From Limnephilus marmoratus (Eukaryota > Arthropoda > Insecta > Trichoptera > Limnephilidae): 64,000 nt of DNA. This document shows, one piece after another, positions 42,060 to 52,125 of this stretch. The notes below the pieces were generated by a model. It ran no database searches. It was not told where the DNA came from and saw only the letters and a list, made by a program, of their open reading frames with translations. Position 1 is the stretch's first letter, and each line of letters opens with the position of its first letter. The DNA is taken from contig OU862919.1 in assembly GCA_917880885.1 (NCBI GenBank), positions 50,629,058 to 50,693,057 of the forward strand, given 5' to 3'. Both the position numbers and the translations under genes were made by a program.

Positions 42060-43508
42060 ATGGTGTTTAACTAACTAACTAACTAACCATCACGCCGTTT
42101 CCCCGCAGGGGTAGGCAGAGAGGACGGACCGCCAAACAACTCGGTCTTGGCACACACTCTTTGCCTCACTCACATTCATACATCGTCTCATACATACTCT
42201 TCTATTATTCTGACTTTTGACATGGCCCGTCTCAAGTATCTGATTCACTTGATCGTGCCATGTCTTCCTCGGGCGTCCCCGACTTCTTCTACCATTCACA
42301 TTTGCATCATATATTCTTTTTACACTACTTTCTTCGCTCATTCGCTCTACGTGCCCAAACCATCTGAGGGTCCCTTTCTTAATTTTGTTCATTATACTTA
42401 CATCAGCCTTACATTCTTTGCGGATATCCACATTTCTAACACGATCATACATTGTTTTACCACACATACGTCTCAGGGATCTCATTTCAACAGCATTCAG
42501 TTTACTTTCAACGGCATTCAGTCCTCCATTAATGGAGTTACCGGCATTTACCCTTCTTTCAATATCTCTATCAGCCTTCCCATCTCTCGTAAACATACTA
42601 CCCAGATAAACAAACTCATCCACCTGCTCCAAGTATTCATCATTCACAACTATATCGCACACTGTTTTCGTACTCTCTCTTTCAAACACCATGACTTTAG
42701 ATTTACTTACATTCATCATTAACTCATTCTTCATACATACTTCGTTCATCCTAGATACTAGAGACTGTAGATCTTCCATAGAGTTAGAAATCAGAACCGC
42801 ATCATCAGCACATAACAGGCAACATACTTTCAGACTATTCAATTTCGCGCCCAATCCCACATCTTTCAATTCTTGCATACAATTATCCATGTATAGATTG
42901 AATAACCATGGTGACATTACGCAGCCTTGCTAAACACCTTTTGTGATGTCAAACCACCCCGTAAAATCACCGTTCACCCTAACACATGCAACGCTTCCCT
43001 CGTACAGAGACGCAATTGCCTGTATGAGATTTGTATTCACTCCATACTTGGACAACACCTTCCATAGCTTTTTCCTGTCGACTCGGTCGTACGCTTTTTG
43101 AAGATCTACAAAGGCGCAGAAAAGTTTCTGGTTTTTCGCCAGAAACTTCTCAGTGAGCATACGCAAGGAGAAAATCTGGTCCATGCATCCCCTCCCACTC
43201 ATAAAGGCACCTTGCACATCCCATATTTTATCCTTTATTTCCGTTCTCACCCTTTCAATCAATATTCTTCCATACAGCTTGCCGACAGAACTTAGCAGGC
43301 TAATAGCCCTATGATTCCCACATTCCATGCGTGACCCTTTACCTTTGTACAACGGCATGATTACAGCCCTTCTCCAATCTAATGGCGTGTAACCCTCCTC
43401 TAAACACTGGTTAAAAAGTTTGCACAACCATGTGAGAATAATATGGCTATCTCCTTTAAAATATTCGGCAGCAATATTTTCGAAACCAACTGCCTTACCA
43501 TTCTTCAT
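42060..43508 (-). pseudogene. RTE-like LINE reverse transcriptase, defective
   Basis: The minus strand encodes an RT domain: DWRRAVIMPLYKGKG, CGNHRAISLLSSVGKLYGRI, FVDLQKAYDRVDR, GCVMSPWLFNLYMDN and CADDAVLIS (active-site box). These are followed by the same C-terminal region as at 17926 (LGSMFTRDGKADRDIERRVN). One frame runs 43508-42090 with a single TAG at 42930-42932, where a sense codon is expected in the GV-x-QGC motif. Compared with the 17.9-kb copy it lacks about 36 residues between two LNAV words, suggesting a deletion at short direct repeats. The endonuclease domain is absent (5' truncation). The 3' end is a (GTTA)n tail at about 42067-42090. Confidence 0.85.
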
Positions 43509-43705
43509 GCATTTAATCGATTTTTTTTTTCATCCATACTGATTTTGATAACATTCTCTTTGTCATCGTTCATTCCCGATTCGACGCTGGACTCACTATC
43601 ACCCGGGTTGCTTTCGAAGACTTCCTCAAAATATTTCATCCATCTTTCTTGGTGTTTATCAAATTTGTATGATAGGTTGAAACATCCCAACGTAAAGTTC
43701 TTCAA
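43509..43705 (-). pseudogene. Upstream remnant of the same LINE
   Basis: The minus strand reads FDKHQERWMKYFEEVFESNP, then SVESGMNDDKENVIKISMDE, the linker before the RT domain in this LINE type. It joins the RT part after a small frame change near 43505-43540 (T-run). The LINE body therefore reaches at least 43670. Confidence 0.6.
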
Positions 43706-43809
43706 ATTATTACAAAGTCGGAGACATCTCTGAGATGCTCCTATAATGTTAAAAATGAAATTTTTACGACGAACGTAATAAGTAAAATATGTTGGTTTAG
43801 TGTATTTTT

Positions 43810-43990
43810 TTCAGGAGGCCCTGAGAAAAATGATTCCTCGCAAGGCTTATGTCATCTTTGAGGATTCTGTATAAAGGGTATTTTTAGGAAGGAAAGCAAG
43901 TTCCAGGAAAATGTCATGAGGGTGGTAAGGAATCTGGTGGTCAGTGTGTCCAGGAGTGACACGTGAATCCATCCCTCGCCCTACCTGCAA
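43810..43990 (+). repeat. Dispersed repeat family A
   Basis: GGAGGCCCTGAGAAAAATGA, TGTCATCTTTGAGGATTCTG and GTCCAGGAGTGACACG match family A in order. It runs straight into a family E repeat at about 43995. Confidence 0.7.
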
Positions 43991-43994
43991 CAAC

Positions 43995-44100
43995 CAGATT
44001 TGCCCTGATGATGGAAACTGCAACGCTGTTCGAAACATTGGCTAATGAAGGAGATAGCGCAATACGGCACAACGCCCCAAAAACAAATAACGAAAATTAT
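43995..44100 (+). repeat. Family E repeat with a decayed hammerhead-like core
   Basis: CTGATGA at 44005 and GAAAC at 44032; the intervening stem is GGAAA/TGTTC with one mismatch. The right end AACGCCCCAAAAACAAATAA matches the 19.98-kb copy. Confidence 0.6.
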
Positions 44101-45000
44101 TTTTGTTAATTACATAAAATTTTTGGAATAATAATATCCCGTGGTTTTTCACAGAGATGTGTTAGTAATAACTAATAACTTAATTTTTTAACCGTCTAGA
44201 GCGTTCATATAGGTGTACGCTGCGTAATGTTAACAAAAAAAAATCGTACAATAAGAAGTTTTAAACAGATTTGCATAATATTACATTAATATATTCACTT
44301 TCCTTGGAGCTTTAGCTCTAAGAAATTCACACACCCTTGTGAAAAAGTTCGTCTCAGGGAAACGTATCATGTACGTGGTTTTATTTTATCTGTGAGACAA
44401 GTATAATGTAAGAACTTATTTTAAAGCACCCTGTCAAACAATATTAACATTACACTAATAAAAATGGCGGTTTAAATTTACTCTTCGTAACAGGTCATAA
44501 AACCTTTGCTCACATCATCATCATCAAACAGCATTAATAGGCTTGCGTCTGCGTGGTTGAATTTAAGAACCCGGTTTCGAGTGCATGTCTGCCACCGCGC
44601 CGTACGCGCCGCACCAAATAAACATTTGTGTAAGTGAAATTTCAAACAAAGGTACCGTTGTAATTCGGTTTCGAATTCAAAAATTCGTCAAAGTATGGCA
44701 CTACTTCCGTTAGCAGGCCGCATGAGAAAGTGCTCCCCCTTGGTATAAGTACTATTTTGTAAATTTGAATATCTTCACCGTTATGGAAAGATTGACGGTA
44801 ATACTTAGTTGTGAACAATAGTATCACACCACACGGCTATGTAATAGATATGACTTCATTACCTGTCTCGGTGACTAGCTATCATTGGATCACAGTGGAT
44901 CCGAGGAACGGGCTATTTTGGAACCAGTTCCTATCGAATTTATAAAATGGTCACCAGCACTAACTGGGTGAAGCCGATCCAAAAGCCAGCCCACATGGCC
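44101..45000. other. Unassigned sequence
   Basis: No gene recognised. Confidence 0.5.
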
Positions 45001-45038
45001 TAGCAGCAAAAACCTGCGGGGCAGGTTTTTAACTGCTA
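45001..45038. repeat. 38-nt strong hairpin
   Basis: TAGCAG-C-AAAAACCTGC, loop GGG, GCAGGTTTTT-AA-CTGCTA. Sixteen base pairs with a 1-by-2 internal bulge. Function unknown. Confidence 0.85.
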
Positions 45039-45795
45039 GTTAGGTTATAATACTTTTGTAAACCTATTTTGGAGTATGTGCGTGGAATACTGTTTTAATA
45101 AAAAAAGATCTTTCGCATTCACAACGAACTTTAAAAGCACTCTGGCACACTGCCTCAGCTAATTCAGTTTATTATTTTAAAATCCCTAGCCCAACAAATG
45201 CTGAATTTTTATTTTCTTTTTAGGTTGCGTTTGCAATTTAGAAAAGTCTATAGACTTTCTCCGCTAATTTATTCATTGAATTTTCTACAAACATTGTTTT
45301 GACTATTCTGACCAAATCAATTGGTTTAAAATCGCACTTGAAATTTTGTGCACGTGTGAAATAATTCAATGGTACAAAGGTGGCGCAGCCGATACGATCA
45401 AAACGAAACGAACTCAAAGGAGAATGTCCTTTCTCTAATCGAATGTAATTTCACATATTATACAAGTGGCCAGGCCAGTTAAGCTCAATGCAACGCCAAG
45501 GCTATAAAGTCAAACAATTCAGGAGAATTGGTCAAGAATCACCTTTGCGTAGCGCCGGAGAGCTATCCAAATGGGGGGATTATTTCCAAGATCACATTTT
45601 GCACAAGTTCTACGAATGGATAAAGTTTTATTCACTGCTTAAGTGAAATTGAAGTCGTTTCAACACGGTTAGGAACGTTTTATTTTTGGAAGAAGTATAT
45701 TTATTCAAAAGGTTACAGATTTTGATATGGTAGTAATGGTGTACTATGTAACTGATTGATTTTTTATTACTATGCACGGTGTCTGGGAACTCGTG
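45039..45795. other. Unassigned; possible MITE end near 45775
   Basis: GGTGTCTGGGAACTCGTGGT at 45779-45798 resembles the end of the TA-type MITE at 23177. No gene seen. Confidence 0.45.
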
Positions 45796-45799
45796 GTTT

Positions 45800-46130
45800 A
45801 CTGAATTTTATTCGAATAATTTGTGTTATTTCACAATTTATTCATTTAAAATAGCATAAATATGTTTGCGGCACGCTCAATGTGGAAGATGCTCTCAGTA
45901 TAGCGTTAGTGTAAGACCACCATTCAGAATTAAAACGTTGCTTGAAATAGCCAGGTACTTCCCCACCTTCCTCTTTCCCATCTCATCCCCATCCCCACTA
46001 CCTTCAGCCTCACAACATATCCCATTTGGAGATGCCGTAGCTCACTGACTCCAGGCGGGTGGGAGCAGTTGGGACGTATTTATTAACGCCCTTTTTCGGG
46101 GTTTTTACATGTGCGGTAATCACATAAAAA
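45800..46130 (+). repeat. tRNA-derived SINE family B, 5'-truncated and rearranged copy
   Basis: Starts in the body (TTTGTGTTATTTCACAATTT) and continues through the C-rich block and the end block. About 30 bp of foreign sequence (TATTTATTAACGCCCTTTTT) interrupts it near the tail. Confidence 0.75.
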
Positions 46131-46495
46131 ATAAAGTGAATGCGGGAAAATTTTTAATCTGCACCACAAATTCTTTATTTTGTTTAAATTCTTTATTTTG
46201 TTTAAATCCAGCAGGACTGGAAGGATAGTGCAGTCCCCGTCTGCAATTTTACATGAGATGTAAAAAATTATTTCATTTACGTAAAAATACATATACAAAA
46301 ACATAACATAAACAATTAAATTAAATTAACGGATCATTCTTTGGAGAGGTCGCAGCATCATCTGCAACTATCGTTCATAGAGTGGAGAGCTGTGCCACTT
46401 GGATTCAGCCTTGACAACGACCTGTACTGACTTCTTTGTCCTGCCCCAGAAACCGGCACAGAAATCCCAAAAAACTTTTGTTTTCACTTCAACGC
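46131..46495. other. Unassigned; a 19-bp direct duplication at about 46168-46206
   Basis: TTCTTTATTTTGTTTAAA occurs twice in tandem. No gene seen. Confidence 0.5.
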
Positions 46496-46499
46496 ATTT

Positions 46500-46668
46500 T
46501 AAAAGACATGGAACCATTAAAATTATCCCCAAAGATACCGTTTTTCTTCAAATTTAACCTAAAACGAAAGATCAAATCAAACAAAGTTATACAAGAAAAT
46601 CGACTACAAATGTTGCTTATATTGTCACCAGTTTACCGCTTACACTATGAATTTCCAAACACCGGAGG
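46500..46668 (+). repeat. Decayed relative of the TA-type MITE
   Basis: AACGAAAGATCAAATCAAAC, AAAATCGACTACAAATGTTG and CCAGTTTACCGCTTACACTA match 23310-23400 with many changes. Confidence 0.6.
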
Positions 46669-47338
46669 CCGTCAACTTACTAACCGAATTAAGTGACAAC
46701 ATACTATTTGGCACAGGAAACTTTATCTTACCTCTTAACTCTTAACCCACTTTCACGCCATTGTCTTCAGTCTATATCTCCGTCTGGAGTCCGGAGCTCG
46801 GTTGACACAATCTTACATTTACATTATTTATTACGTTATTTCTCTTCATTTGAGTACCAACTTCGGCTTTTCATTCGACCAAAAGTAAAATTTATCACCA
46901 TACTAAAACATTTATTTCCCAAAATGAAAGACATTATTAAGAATCTGTTATTTTGCACACTTCATCTAAATAAACGAGAAAAAAACAATAAACAAGAAAC
47001 ATCATTAAACGACAGAAAGTACGGTCGTTAACTGGAGCCTCAGAATAAGTACTTAATACAAATAAAAATATTAAAAGCGTTATTTGCATTGTCGTTAGCT
47101 GGTTTTATGTCCCTGATTATTTTTCCTTTTACGTTTTTTTATGTAATCATTACCACTCTAAGTAAAGTATTTTCAACTTACACAGTTCCATAAACCTTCT
47201 GATCGTGTTTGCATTCTGTGTAGAAAATTCTAGAATTTCAGAAGACTACAAGGTCTCTGAAAACTCTTCAAGAAAAATAATTTATTAGTCTAGTTCTTTA
47301 ATTATTGGTTTGTTTTGAAGTGAAACTTCTTTAGCACC
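46669..47338. other. Unassigned sequence
   Basis: No feature recognised. Confidence 0.5.
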
Positions 47339-47340
47339 AG

Positions 47341-47678
47341 TAAAGTGCATTAACTTCGGGAGGCGATTCTACATGATGGTAGGAGTAAAAAAGGTAAATA
47401 ACTTTTTCAGAAAATCCAACTTTTTTTCCTATACAAAAAGACATACCTACTAAAAATCCTCAGTGTAAGGTAAAACTTACTCGGTGAAGTTGCTGTTAGC
47501 TTGCCGGGCGCGATTGTTACAATGTTACTTGGTAATAATAATGCTGCCCGTACACGCCTGCCGGTCTAATTTTCTATTTTTACTACAAAACTACCCATAA
47601 AAGTTGGAATTTCGAAAGTTATTTATCTTTTTTACTTATACTATCATGTAGAATCACCTCCCGAAGTTTTGCACTTTA
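47341..47678. mobile_element. TA-flanked MITE (334 bp) with ~65-bp inverted repeats
   Basis: The left end AAGTGCATTAACTTCGGGAG and right end CTCCCGAAGTTTTGCACTT are inverted; similarity continues through GATTCTACATGATGGTAGGA against its inverse. TA on each side. No coding capacity. Confidence 0.8.
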
Positions 47679-47750
47679 CCCCCGGACACCTGTAATAGGA
47701 TTTAACCTGCGAGAAAATGAGATACAATTAAACCTTACCTACTTCATTGT

Positions 47751-47796
47751 GGAACATTCCAGAACACTCTCGAATGTTGTGGAATGTTCTATAAAA
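47751..47796 (+). promoter_or_regulatory. Heat-shock element array of eight 5-bp units with TATA box
   Basis: In perfect 5-bp register: GGAAC ATTCC AGAAC ACTCT CGAAT GTTGT GGAAT GTTCT, then ATAAAA. Six units fit nGAAn or nTTCn exactly, and the two others fit partly in the right orientation, so GAA and TTC alternate throughout. This is the binding pattern of trimeric HSF. TATAAAA (47790-47796) overlaps the last unit. Confidence 0.7.
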
Positions 47797-47851
47797 TTGG
47801 TGGACCATTCGAAGCCTTTTTTGTATGGGAAGGACAACCCATTAATAGGGG

Positions 47852-47890
47852 TACATAAAGCCAAATCCGTCGTGTATTCGAACGTCAGTT
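47852..47890 (+). promoter_or_regulatory. Possible core promoter: TATA-like and initiator
   Basis: TACATAAAG at 47852-47860 lies about 33 bp before GTCAGTTC (TCAGTT at 47885-47890), a match to the arthropod initiator. Together with the heat-shock elements it resembles a heat-shock gene promoter. No matching coding region follows, so it may be an orphaned promoter. Confidence 0.45.
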
Positions 47891-49270
47891 CAATCTCTTA
47901 TCAACTCCCTGAGTGTATCCAGGTACCCCAGCTAGCATACCTATAATAAATTTAATGCTGAAATACTTGCAAAAATTAATACCGTAATATTAAAATTTTA
48001 TTAATTTAGACTAAAAAAATAAAAATTAAATTTATGGAAAAAAAATATTAATGCAAAGTAGGTATTCCTTATTACAAAGCATATTGAAATTAATTTTCTT
48101 GGCACTACGCCTCGTACCGGAAGTGACAATAAATACGAGCTATTTTAAAATTCAAGGTACCTAATCGAGAAACAAGGCAAAAGATCTTATTCTGCAACAA
48201 TAATTCTGGAACCAACTACCACATACATGCACCTATTTCTCGACTTCACACACTAGGAAACAAATTCACCTCAAATATCGATATATTCTATATAAGTTTA
48301 CCATTATTTAAGAAATACCTGAATGATATTTTCATTTAGAATATTTTGATATTTAAGGAACATCACGTAGGGGCTATTGCATATATTTGTGTATTTCTAT
48401 ATTAATCTACAATTTAAAAACTTGTTCCCGTTTTTTTATGTATCTTGCATTTTGTCACGTATCACAATTAATCAGTCACCTGTAAATTTTGTAATTACTA
48501 ACATACCCACTAGTTTATTTCTATGCCATTTGTAACTTAGAAACTTTCTCTTTTATTGTAATGCATCATCTTTACTTAAATTTATCTGTGTATACCTACC
48601 TTTCATATGATGTCTACTAGTTATATTTTTATGGTTTCTTCTTTTTTATTTAAAAGTGTCTCTGTATTAGAAACTTGTCATGTAAAAGCCCACGAGGGCA
48701 TTGAAAATTAATAAATAAATAGAAATAAAATATGCCCACACGTATATTGAGAACAATCTTTTTAACTTTGTCGAACTTGGCGTAGTTGTTGTAGCAGGAA
48801 GCGAACAACAGGAGTTCCTTTATAGTATTAAGATCCTTTGGCTCAATCTTCACTTCCAAGAAGTGTGGAGGCAAATTAAAAAAGGACTATACAAGCGAGA
48901 CCTCACGGCTGCTCTTGTAATTTCCTTTCATTAAAAAGCTCCCGGGTTCCCTTTTACGCCGAGCGCACTCTCAAACAATGGCGGTACAGGCAGTTGAGTC
49001 GGATTAAACGCATTCACTTGCATTAAGTCCTGAGGAAATCGCGTTGCAATTTTCGAGTAATATGCAAGTCGCGTGCCGCCTAAGTGAGAGAACGTAGGAC
49101 CTACACTCCAAGGCTCTGTTTTCTCACGTACTGTAAATTTAATTCAATTCCTCGCAGGTGGTGTGTTGAAGGTAAAATGCATACTTTATGCCACTTTACC
49201 GGGACGGAAAGTTCAGAATATATTTTCGACTGGTTTTACATTGTAGATTCATCACAAAAGATTTTTCGCA
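47891..49270. other. Unassigned AT-rich sequence
   Basis: No HSP-like coding sequence or other gene is recognised. Confidence 0.5.
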
Positions 49271-49272
49271 AG

Positions 49273-51917
49273 TTTTATTTATTTATTTATTTATTTACGG
49301 ACAAATAGTCCAATTAACAATATAACAATAACACGAATAGAAAAAAAAAGAGAGATCACAATGAAAGGAGATTACATATAGATGAAGAGCATTGACAAAA
49401 TACATATAATATAAAAGTACATAGAGAAAATAACTATAAGTAGCTTGAAGATGGATTTAAAAAGACTTTAAAAAACCACATTGCGTAACGACTGCCGAAA
49501 GTCATTTAGGCTTACACCAAAAAATTCAATGCTTTGATTTGCGTTGACAAGTCTCGACATTCTGGATAAAGGAGAATGATATTCATAATTAGTAGAATGT
49601 TGATTGAGGAACAGCAATTCATTATTTCGGAGTCTACGGGAAGGAATGTTGAACTGGATGAGTTGTAACAAAGCAGGTGTGTCAGTAATACTGTTGATAA
49701 TTTTGAAAATGCATATTAGATCAGAGTCCTTTCTACGTTTTTCTAAAGAGGAAATGTTTAAAGTTTGTTCAATTTCATCATACGAGTATTCTCCCCTTTC
49801 AAGTCCTAACCTCCAAGCAATTCCTCGTAGGAAGCGATGTTGTACAGATTCGATGTAACAAATGTGGATAGCATAAAAAGGAGACCAAATGACACTAGCA
49901 TATTCAAGGTGAGGGCGGACCAGCGAACAGTAAAGAGTTTTAAGTGTATTTATTTGTTTAAAGTCAGAGGTAATTCTATGAATGAAGCCGAGTAGTTTAA
50001 GTGATTTGTTTACGATGTTATTAATGTGATCCCGGAAAGAAAGTTTACAATCCAGAGTGACCCCAAGGTCCTTGATAGATGTGACAGTAGAGAGACAAAC
50101 ATTATTTAGTTTATAATCAAACTGAATAGGTTTTTTGGTTCTATAAAAGGACAAAATTTTGCATTTATCAACATTAAGTTCCATGCAGTTAATTTTGCAC
50201 CAATCATTAAATGAATCAATATCAAGTTGAAAAAGTAAACAATCAAGATGGGATTTAATTATCTTAAGAATCTTATTGTCATCGGCAAAAAGCCAAAAAC
50301 GTGTGTGAGAAAAAACTTTAATGATATCGTTAATAAAAAGGTTAAAAAGAAGCGGGGCCAAATGGGCTCCTTGCGGAACGCCGGAAGTTACATCAATGTT
50401 AAAGGATTCAAAGTTATTTATTTTAACCCTTTGTTTTCTATTACTCAAGTAACAGTGAAAGAATGATGACAATGGGTCTCTAATGCCTATAGCATAAAGT
50501 TTGGCCATGAGAATAAGGTGATTAACTTTGTCGAAGGCTTTGGAGAAGTCAGTGTAGAGGACATCAATCTGAGTGTTGTCTTCTAAGGCTTTAAGAATGG
50601 TATTTATAAAGGACAGTAAATTAGTTGTCGTAGATTTCGCCGATCTAAATCCATGCTGTTCCTCGATCAGAACATTTTTGAAAATAGGAGTGATTTTCTT
50701 TGTAATTATCGACTCAAATATTTTTGGGATATTAGATATAATTGATATTGGTCTGTAATTTCCAATATTTGACTTGTTTCCAGACTTAAAAATGGGTCGT
50801 ATAAATGAAATTTTCCATGAGTCAGCAAATGTTCCGGTTGAGGGTGATAAATTGTACAACATACAAATTGGGTTAGATAATGAACATTTACATTCTTTTA
50901 GCAAGATTTCTGGAATGCCATCAGGTCCGGTACTTTTTTTGTTAGAAAGGTTATTTAAGGATTGGTAAACCTCTGCAAGTGAAATTTGGCAATCATTCAA
51001 GTCAATATTACAGTCATAGTTAAGTGGAGGGATGGTGCATGAAGCATCAGAATATACAGAGGAAAAGTGTTTAGCAAAAAGGTTGGCGATGTCGTGACCA
51101 TTTGTAGCGTGAGTTTCATGATAATACATACTTGAAGGCAGATCATTATCTGTACGCTTTTGCGCAACAAATTGCCAGAATTGTTTAGGATTTTTAAGTA
51201 ATTTTGTCTCAGTAACTTCTACAAAAGATTTATAGCATTTGGCTGATTCGATTTTAGACAGTTCCCTTAATTGAGAAAATTTTTGATAAAATTTTAAGTT
51301 GCCAGTTTCTTTAAATATCTTATGAGTTTTCTTTTTTTCAATTATTAACTGCTTAAGTTTCGAGCTAAACCAATTTGGAAACTTGGGTTGAGAGGATCCC
51401 TTGGGAACAAACAAATCTATAGCACGTATTACACATTCATTAAATTTAAATACGGCGTCATTTATATCAGAATTTAAAAATAGTTTTGTCCAATTAATCA
51501 GGGAAAGATATTTGTTCATGTTAAAATAGTCACCATTAAGATATTTGTAGTGATACGAGACACTTGGTTTCAAAGATTCAAATTTAAAAAAATTTGTGAT
51601 GTTAATAGAGCGAGGTGGATGATATTTATCAATAGGTAACAACGAGACATCAGCTTCACTTACTATGACATTAGGTATGCTAGTGAAAATTAAGTCCAGG
51701 CAAGAACCTAGATAGTTAGTGACTGGATTTACTTGAAACATATTCATAAAGGCAAAAAAATTTACAATTTCAATAGCTTGTTGGGAAAGATTACTAGTAG
51801 GAGTTTTGACCCCTTGGTTGTCATTCAGCCACAATATTTTAGGTAAATTATAATCGCCACAAATAAGTAAGGAATCAGCATTTCTAGAGACACGCTCAAT
51901 TGAAGCAGTATGCGACT
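49273..51917 (-). mobile_element. 5'-truncated LINE (Jockey/CR1-like) with long ORF2 and (AAAT)n tail
   Basis: On the minus strand it runs from about 51917 to an (AAAT)n tail at 49273-49297. ORF2 fills most of it, followed by ~170 bp of 3' UTR. The 5' end breaks within the endonuclease domain, next to a 27-bp palindrome at 51923-51949. Confidence 0.85.
49468..51915 (-). CDS. LINE ORF2: end of endonuclease plus complete reverse transcriptase
   Basis: The frame is open from the truncation point. Before the first ATG (51834) it reads SLLICGDYNLPKILW, the last catalytic motif of an APE-type endonuclease (Asp in GDYN). From that ATG there are 788 residues. RT motifs: STGPDGIPEILLK (about 306-318), SFIRPIFKSG and NYRPISIISNIPKIFESII, TDFSKAFDKVNH, SGVPQGAHLAPLLFNLFIND and the active site FADD at residues 516-519. 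A thumb-like region (KDLGVTLDCKLSFRDHI) and a long C-terminal tail follow. The product would nick target DNA and reverse-transcribe LINE RNA in the nucleus. No stop interrupts the remaining frame, so the copy is young, but the lost endonuclease N-terminus makes it non-autonomous. Clade Jockey or CR1-like; not resolved. Confidence 0.85.
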   Translation of the reverse strand, partial: SHTASIERVSRNADSLLICGDYNLPKILWLNDNQGVKTPTSNLSQQAIEIVNFFAFMNMFQVNPVTNYLGSCLDLIFTSIPNVIVSEADVSLLPIDKYHPPRSINITNFFKFESLKPSVSYHYKYLNGDYFNMNKYLSLINWTKLFLNSDINDAVFKFNECVIRAIDLFVPKGSSQPKFPNWFSSKLKQLIIEKKKTHKIFKETGNLKFYQKFSQLRELSKIESAKCYKSFVEVTETKLLKNPKQFWQFVAQKRTDNDLPSSMYYHETHATNGHDIANLFAKHFSSVYSDASCTIPPLNYDCNIDLNDCQISLAEVYQSLNNLSNKKSTGPDGIPEILLKECKCSLSNPICMLYNLSPSTGTFADSWKISFIRPIFKSGNKSNIGNYRPISIISNIPKIFESIITKKITPIFKNVLIEEQHGFRSAKSTTTNLLSFINTILKALEDNTQIDVLYTDFSKAFDKVNHLILMAKLYAIGIRDPLSSFFHCYLSNRKQRVKINNFESFNIDVTSGVPQGAHLAPLLFNLFINDIIKVFSHTRFWLFADDNKILKIIKSHLDCLLFQLDIDSFNDWCKINCMELNVDKCKILSFYRTKKPIQFDYKLNNVCLSTVTSIKDLGVTLDCKLSFRDHINNIVNKSLKLLGFIHRITSDFKQINTLKTLYCSLVRPHLEYASVIWSPFYAIHICYIESVQHRFLRGIAWRLGLERGEYSYDEIEQTLNISSLEKRRKDSDLICIFKIINSITDTPALLQLIQFNIPSRRLRNNELLFLNQHSTNYEYHSPLSRMSRLVNANQSIEFFGVSLNDFRQSLRNVVF

Positions 51918-51922
51918 TGTAG

Positions 51923-51949
51923 ACTTCTACATAGTATACTTGTAGAAGT
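51923..51949. repeat. 27-bp palindrome at the LINE 5' junction
   Basis: ACTTCTACA-T-AGTATACT-TGTAGAAGT: 9-bp arms around a perfect 8-bp palindrome. Confidence 0.8.
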
Positions 51950-52125
51950 TAAATACAAAACGTTTTAAAGTAACCTAGAAAACAATATTTGGTCACCTCA
52001 TTTGGATACGGTTCTAGGTAACATTTTTTTCAAAAATGACCTATGAATGCCAAAGCATTTCTTTTACTCATTTCAATACCTAAAATAATTTTCAGAACCA
52101 CCTGTGTTGTATTTTCGTAGATATA

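Noticed and set aside
45001..45038. Bacterial-type transcription terminator
   Set aside because: It has the hairpin and T-run look, but nothing else in the window is bacterial.
47749..47946. 65-codon ORF over the heat-shock elements
   Set aside because: It starts within the HSE array and has no protein-like composition; the regulatory reading explains the sequence better.
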